NCBI GenBank assembly: GCA_003049485.1
Contig: PYST01000097.1
Coordinates: 353-64,352, forward strand
Reading direction: 5' to 3'
Length of the DNA: 64,000 nucleotides
Origin: Ophioceras dolichostomum
Taxonomy: Eukaryota > Ascomycota > Sordariomycetes > Magnaporthales > Ophioceraceae
The notes below the pieces were generated by a model. That model made no database searches, was not told the origin of the DNA, and saw only the letters and a list, made by a program, of their open reading frames with translations. Position numbers and translations under genes: made by a program. This document shows positions 62,777-64,000 of the stretch, piece by piece; within the stretch, counting starts at the first letter, position 1, and the number at the start of each line of letters is the position of its first letter.

Positions 62777-62965
62777 GACTGGGCCCGGTCTCGTCAGATC
62801 TCCTTTACCGCCAACCTTGCTAAAGAGATCCGGGGAGATGAGGCATCTCTTCCCGAACTAGAGCAGCTGCGTGATGTCCTGGGCTACGATTATCTGCCTG
62901 TACCCGCTGACGACTGGGAGGAGGGAAGGCGGCATCGGTGTCGTACCGACAGAAGGTTTGGTTGA
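62777..62965 (+). pseudogene. Coding-like in-frame continuation after TGA
   Basis: Directly after the stop codon at 62774-62776 the same frame reads 62 sense codons to a TGA at 62963-62965. It contains well-balanced residues such as SFTANLAKEIRGDEASLPEL and LGYDYLPVPADDWEEG, with helix-like periodicity. This looks like true protein sequence rather than 3' UTR. An in-frame 42-nt excision from 62757 to 62798 (GT...CAG) would also remove the stop, but it is shorter than usual fungal introns and has a poor donor. Confidence 0.5.
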
Positions 62966-63237
62966 GGTCGCCCCCAAGCGCATTAACAACAGATTCCTAC
63001 TTGGGGAAGAGCATTGGGCAAGGCAGAACTTTGGGTAGGGTAGACAGAACCCACCGTCTGGTGTCTGGTCTGATCTCACGTTGGGCTCCAGCGCTTCTCT
63101 AACAGATCATGCCGAATCGCTTCACTTATCACCCGTCTCACGAATCTCATACGTTATCCTCAAGGGCCACCGCAGCCCAGAGCAAAAAAAAACAAAACAT
63201 CATCATCAAATAATAATACTGCAGAGACATATGCAAC
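62966..63237. other. Spacer before the last gene
   Basis: About 270 nt without a coding frame. It ends in an A-rich leader (AAAAAAAACAAAACATCATC) before the ATG at 63238. Confidence 0.5.
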
Positions 63238-63771
63238 ATGGAGCAGAATCTGGGCCCCCTTTGCTCTGATCCTGAGCTTGGCCGATTAGTTTCGGATGCA
63301 AAGGGCAGGCTGCTTCTCGAGCACCTCCTCGCGCGGAGCGACGACAAGTCCGCGGGGGACACCAGTCCCACCTCCGACGAGTACCAGAAATTCATCGACC
63401 TATACGAAATCGCATCAGAAGCAGACGCGTTGCTTCTGGGAGACGACTCAGACCCCGGCAGGACTTGGCTCTACGACCAGCACGGCATTGATCAAAGCCC
63501 CGAAGGCATCACCAGGATCGAGGTCCGATTCCTCGCCGAGCCCCAGGCAGCGGCCAACGAAGAAGTAGAAGAAGAGGGCGAAGACGAAGACAGCAACGAC
63601 GAAAAAGAGGATCACGAAGTAAAAATAGAGGGAGGAGGAGGAGGGGGAGGAGAAGAAGGAGGAGGAGGGGGAGGAGAAGAAGGAGGAGGAGGGGGAGGAG
63701 AAGAAGGAGGAGGAGGGGGAGGAGAAGAAGGAGGAGGAGAGTCGTCCAGCTCTACTTCTACGGTCTCGTAG
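63238..63771 (+). CDS. Unrecognised acidic protein with Gly/Glu repeat, N-terminal part
   Basis: From the ATG at 63238 the frame encodes 177 aa before TAG at 63769-63771. Residues 1-105 look globular and acidic (LGRLVSDAKGRLLLEHLLAR, EYQKFIDLYEIASEADALLL, GITRIEVRFLAEP). An acidic linker (EEVEEEGEDEDSNDEKEDHE) leads into four near-perfect GGGGGGEE repeats encoded by a 24-nt DNA repeat. The same frame goes on after the stop with convincing coding sequence to the window edge. The true protein is thus probably longer, with this stop as a mutation, a readthrough codon or an error next to a repeat. No family is recognised. Confidence 0.5.
   Translation: MEQNLGPLCSDPELGRLVSDAKGRLLLEHLLARSDDKSAGDTSPTSDEYQKFIDLYEIASEADALLLGDDSDPGRTWLYDQHGIDQSPEGITRIEVRFLAEPQAAANEEVEEEGEDEDSNDEKEDHEVKIEGGGGGGGEEGGGGGGEEGGGGGGEEGGGGGGEEGGGESSSSTSTVS
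63631..63740 (+). repeat. 24-nt tandem repeat inside coding sequence
   Basis: The purine-only unit GGAGGAGGAGGGGGAGGAGA plus AGAA repeats about four times. It encodes GGGGGGEE units, and because 24 is a multiple of three, copy-number change would not shift the frame. Confidence 0.93.
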
Positions 63772-64000
63772 CCGAGCCTAAAAGAGGGCGCCAACGACAC
63801 AGTTCGTCTCGTCTCCAGGGGATATTTCAACGCGGATCAGGGGTGGGCCATCCTCACGCACCTGTTCCGATGGCCGGAAGTGTCTCAATGGCAGATCCGC
63901 ATGTCCGACTGGCTGTACCGCTCGTGGGTGATCGTGGCCGCCGGCAACCCCCACCTTAAGCCCCTGAAGAAAGTGGTCTACTACAACATCATGAGCATCC
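63772..64000 (+). pseudogene. Coding-like continuation after TAG, runs off the window
   Basis: In the same frame as the preceding gene, 229 nt follow the TAG with no further stop. They encode strongly protein-like sequence: NDTVRLVSRGYFNADQGWAI, THLFRWPEVSQWQIRMSDWL, SWVIVAAGNPHLKPLKKVVY. Third positions are G/C-rich, as in the other genes of the window. This is likely the main folded part of a gene whose 3' end lies beyond the window. Alternatives are translation from a downstream ATG (MSDWLYRSW) or an intron not visible here. Confidence 0.5.

Overview
The window reads as nuclear DNA of a filamentous ascomycete (Pezizomycotina, most likely Sordariomycetes). Genes are GC-rich and are interrupted by short introns (about 60-420 nt) with GTRAGT-type donors and pyrimidine-AG acceptors. 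The proteins include families typical of these fungi: a HET-domain protein, GH55 beta-1,3-glucanases, an F-box/WD40 protein and a Scs3/FIT2-like protein. Most sequence between genes carries only short overlapping ORFs that I do not regard as genes. No rRNA, tRNA or CRISPR array was recognised.

Layout, left to right. 1-3.3 kb: no gene found. 3.5-4.3 kb (+): four-helix EBP/EXPERA-like membrane protein, 2 exons. 7.3-12.2 kb (+): a 5-exon gene for a secreted protein that joins a GH55 beta-1,3-glucanase to a PI-PLC-like phosphodiesterase in one chain; this is the most unusual object in the window. 12.5-15.2 kb (+): HET-domain protein, 3 exons. 17.0-18.2 kb (-): disordered Pro/Ser/Arg-rich protein. 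20.2-21.1 and 23.0-23.7 kb (+): two diverged copies of an unrecognised gene, with matching upstream blocks, indicating an old tandem segmental duplication. 23.7-29.5 kb: gene-poor. 29.5-33.3 kb (+): large Myb/SANT-like nuclear protein, 3 exons. 33.8 kb: a run of N (assembly gap). 34.6-35.8 kb (-): Ap4A phosphorylase. 36.2-37.5 kb (-): Scs3/FIT2-type lipid-droplet protein. 38.6-41.1 kb (-): a second, conventional GH55 enzyme. 41.8-42.6 kb (-): doubtful low-complexity ORF. 42.6-48.3 kb: gene-poor, with a long CT microsatellite. 48.3-51.1 kb (-): F-box/WD40 protein. 51.1-55.0 kb: gene-poor, with strong hairpins. 55.0-56.0 kb (-): unrecognised 2-exon gene. 58.8-59.8 kb (+): secreted cupredoxin with a Thr/Ala-rich tail. 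60.8-61.5, 61.9-62.8 and 63.2-64.0 kb (+): three unrecognised genes; in the last two a stop codon is followed in the same frame by convincing coding sequence.

Functionally the recognised genes are a mixture: cell-wall or biomass beta-glucan degradation (two GH55 proteins, one fused to a phospholipase-like domain), lipid and sterol-type membrane proteins (EBP-like, FIT2-like), nucleotide salvage (Ap4A phosphorylase), protein turnover (F-box/WD40), transcription (Myb-like) and non-self recognition (HET). No biosynthetic cluster or intact transposon was recognised. Intron boundaries were derived by hand from splice signals and reading-frame continuity; family calls rest on motif recognition, with no database search.
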